Positions 43,763-45,550 of a DNA stretch of 45,550 bases are shown in pieces (the stretch's first letter is position 1; every line of letters begins with the position of its first letter). Source of the stretch: Pseudomonadales bacterium. Its GTDB lineage: Bacteria; Pseudomonadota; Gammaproteobacteria; Pseudomonadales; JAHRWD01. The notes below the pieces were generated by a model. That model saw only the letters and a list, made by a program, of their open reading frames with translations. It was not told where the DNA came from and searched no databases. The stretch is taken from contig JAESUM010000057.1 of the NCBI GenBank assembly GCA_016763075.1, positions 1-45,550 on the forward strand, given 5' to 3'. A program made the position numbers and the translations under genes.

Positions 43763-45550
<1,788 letters not shown>

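Overview
The window looks like chromosomal DNA of a free-living, probably marine gammaproteobacterium. Supporting signs are LexA, the YcfD/RoxA-type ribosomal oxygenase, RavA-ViaA, a long (about 530 aa) isocitrate lyase, oversized PstC/PstA permeases of the kind seen in Pseudomonas and relatives, and a capsule-type Wzi barrel. I cannot name the genus from the sequence alone. Almost everything is housekeeping or metabolic. No phage, plasmid or CRISPR signal is present, and the only mobile DNA seen is one decayed IS3-family transposase.

Layout: (1) 1-9.3 kb: the end of lexA, tail to tail with a minus-strand block pstC-pstA-pstB-phoU-pgi followed by wzi, with a candidate Pho box array and unusual short tandem repeats upstream of pstC. 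(2) 9.5-13.1 kb: a GNAT acetyltransferase, roxA and a NYN-domain nuclease on the minus strand, divergent from an MBL-fold hydrolase and a VOC protein. (3) 13.5-23.5 kb: a type III glutamine synthetase (plus strand) converging, through a shared bidirectional terminator, on a minus-strand operon of a nitrate-reductase-like molybdoenzyme, a fused DmsB-DmsC iron-sulfur/membrane subunit, RavA and ViaA. (4) 23.9-29.6 kb: small metabolic and exported proteins, an FkbM methyltransferase with an extra C-terminal domain, and isocitrate lyase. (5) 29.9-32.7 kb: NfeD, an SPFH/stomatin protein and a MATE exporter. (6) 32.8-38.3 kb: the IS remnant, then a 1601-residue chemoreceptor carrying eight 91-residue double-HAMP repeats. 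(7) 38.5-45.5 kb: modC-modB without modA, phosphomannomutase, galU, galE and ligA running off the window edge.

Functional threads: phosphate uptake and its control (pst-phoU) share a transcription unit with glycolytic pgi. Wzi, phosphomannomutase, GalU and GalE all point to surface polysaccharide made from sugar nucleotides. A molybdoenzyme, a molybdate transporter and a glutamine synthetase suggest nitrogen or redox metabolism that depends on molybdenum. The most interesting items are the poly-HAMP chemoreceptor with near-identical higher-order repeats, and the translational coupling of the RavA-ViaA AAA+/VWA pair to a membrane-anchored molybdoenzyme, which suggests a dedicated maturation or activation machine. 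In-frame 6- and 9-base microsatellites recur in several genes.
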